Below are positions 63,229-64,000 of a DNA stretch of 64,000 nt, one piece after another (position 1 is the stretch's first letter; each line of letters begins with the position of its first letter). This DNA comes from Pseudomonadota bacterium (GTDB lineage: Bacteria; Myxococcota_A; UBA796; GCA-2862545). The DNA is taken from positions 62,001 to 126,000 of the forward strand of contig SXOB01000053.1 of the NCBI GenBank assembly GCA_005776945.1. The letters run 5' to 3'. Both the position numbers and the translations under genes were made by a program. The notes under the pieces are model-generated. The model saw only the letters and a program-made list of their open reading frames with translations, was not told the DNA's origin and made no database searches.

Positions 63229-63648
63229 TCAGGCCGACGGAAGCGCTTCCACCAGGCGGATGATGGCCATCGGAGCCTGGTCGCCAGGCCGATTGCCAAG
63301 CTTGAGGATCCGCGTGTAGCCACCCGGACGGGTCCGGAAACGCTCAGCGTACTCGCCAAAAATCTTGGCGAGCGCCTCGTCGTCGTGGATCCAAAGACGG
63401 GCGCGACGGATGGCCGCGACGCGCTGGGCGCGAGCGGTGGCCAACGCACTGCCCTCCAGCCCTTCCACGCTGGGGGCACGTTTGCCAAGCGACAAAACGC
63501 GCTCGGCAATGCCGCGAAGGTCCTTCGCACGCATCAGCGTGGTCTGGATCTCGCCGTGTGAAAGCAAGCTCGTGACCATGTTGCGAAACATGGCTTTGCG
63601 CTGCGTGCCGTCCATGCCGAACTTGCGTCCGGAGTTGCGATGACGCAT
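63229..63648 (-). CDS. rplQ: 50S ribosomal protein L17
   Basis: The 139-residue protein starts [20 protein letters not shown], the L17 signature, with [16 protein letters not shown] and [12 protein letters not shown] following. The C-terminal half ([20 protein letters not shown]) is equally typical. It follows rpoA on the minus strand by 13 bases, as in the usual end of the alpha operon. Confidence 0.98.
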   Translation of the reverse strand: MRHRNSGRKFGMDGTQRKAMFRNMVTSLLSHGEIQTTLMRAKDLRGIAERVLSLGKRAPSVEGLEGSALATARAQRVAAIRRARLWIHDDEALAKIFGEYAERFRTRPGGYTRILKLGNRPGDQAPMAIIRLVEALPSA

Positions 63649-63661
63649 GACATCCCCCCGA

Positions 63662-64000
63662 TCAGGCCGAGGCCTTGTTGCGCTGGAACGAGGCCGAAAG
63701 CTTCGTCCCCAACTGCAAGTTCAGGCTCTGCAGGATCTGCTTGATCTCGTTGAGCGACTTGCGTCCGAAATTCTTGGTCTTGAGCATCTCGGCCTCGGAC
63801 TTCTCCACGAGCTGCCAGATGTACTCGATGCCGGCGTTCTGCAGACAGTTCTGAGACCGCACCGACAGCTCGAGCTCGTCGACCCGCTTGTACAGGTGCT
63901 CCGAGTACTCCTGGTCCGCGCCGTCTTCGTCGCCGCCGACCGGCTCCTCTTCTTCCGCGAAGTGGATGAAGATCTGGAGCTGCTCCTTGAGGATCTTGGC
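63662..64000 (-). CDS. rpoA: RNA polymerase alpha subunit, C-terminal part (cut by window edge)
   Basis: The visible 112 residues include the end of the N-terminal domain ([18 protein letters not shown]), an acidic linker, and the alpha-CTD. The CTD shows [19 protein letters not shown] and [17 protein letters not shown], which contact promoter DNA and activators. The gene continues beyond the right edge, and rplQ follows. This shows that the main ribosomal-protein region begins just outside the window. Confidence 0.97.
   Translation of the reverse strand, partial: AKILKEQLQIFIHFAEEEEPVGGDEDGADQEYSEHLYKRVDELELSVRSQNCLQNAGIEYIWQLVEKSEAEMLKTKNFGRKSLNEIKQILQSLNLQLGTKLSASFQRNKASA

Overview
The window is high-GC, densely coded bacterial chromosome, most likely from the Myxococcota or a closely related deltaproteobacterial lineage. 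The support is indirect: an FHA plus winged-helix regulator, kinase/pseudokinase pairs, many small Cys-rich lipoproteins, an OmpA protein with thrombospondin-type-3 repeats, a seven-repeat lamin-tail-domain lipoprotein, a TatT-like lipoprotein, and above all a block that matches the Glt/Nfs envelope machinery of Myxococcus. I see no transposase, phage gene, integrase, CRISPR array or attachment site. No stretch longer than about 190 bases lacks a gene. Neighbouring genes very often overlap by 4 bases (ATGA, GTGA or TTGA), so translational coupling is the rule.

Layout. 1-1575 (-): an unrecognised repeat-like protein and the start of a MoeB/ThiF enzyme. 1640-5836 (+): the lamin-tail lipoprotein. 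5833-12284: a signalling block with a giant TIR-like/pseudokinase/TPR/FHA protein and a small membrane protein (-), divergent from an active membrane Ser/Thr kinase and an FHA-winged-helix regulator (+). 12285-16734 (-): YqeY, three small lipoproteins, a small membrane-associated protein and a GMC oxidoreductase chained by overlaps, plus one separate lipoprotein. 16876-23992: OmpA, DusA, MsrB, a ferredoxin-NADP reductase, a TerB-like protein and an Ala-rich exported protein. 24063-29043 (-): two glycosyltransferases and a large class A penicillin-binding protein. 29096-29171: tRNA-Cys.

29243-34544 (+): ExbB, ExbD, TonB, a TonB-dependent receptor with a TonB-like N-terminal domain, and a lipoprotein. 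34736-44030 (+): two outer-membrane barrels, two large TPR-type periplasmic proteins, a TPR lipoprotein, a short exported protein and a third barrel, in the A/B-C-D-E-F-H order of the gliding (Glt) and spore-coat (Nfs) systems but without the inner-membrane G/I/J parts. A solitary rplC and an acetoacetyl-CoA synthetase follow.

46890-64000 is mostly housekeeping: guaB, pyrE, pepP, nadB, two CDP-alcohol phosphatidyltransferases, pyrD, tRNA-Gly, a COG2509-type flavoprotein and the glycolytic gap-pgk-tpiA operon. These converge on rpoA, rplQ, a Fur-family regulator, secG and tRNA-Leu on the minus strand. The left end cuts the MoeB/ThiF gene and the right end cuts rpoA.

Starts were chosen by Shine-Dalgarno position, overlap with the upstream stop, and family N-termini. 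Two genes (dusA and a family 2 glycosyltransferase) appear to use CTG.
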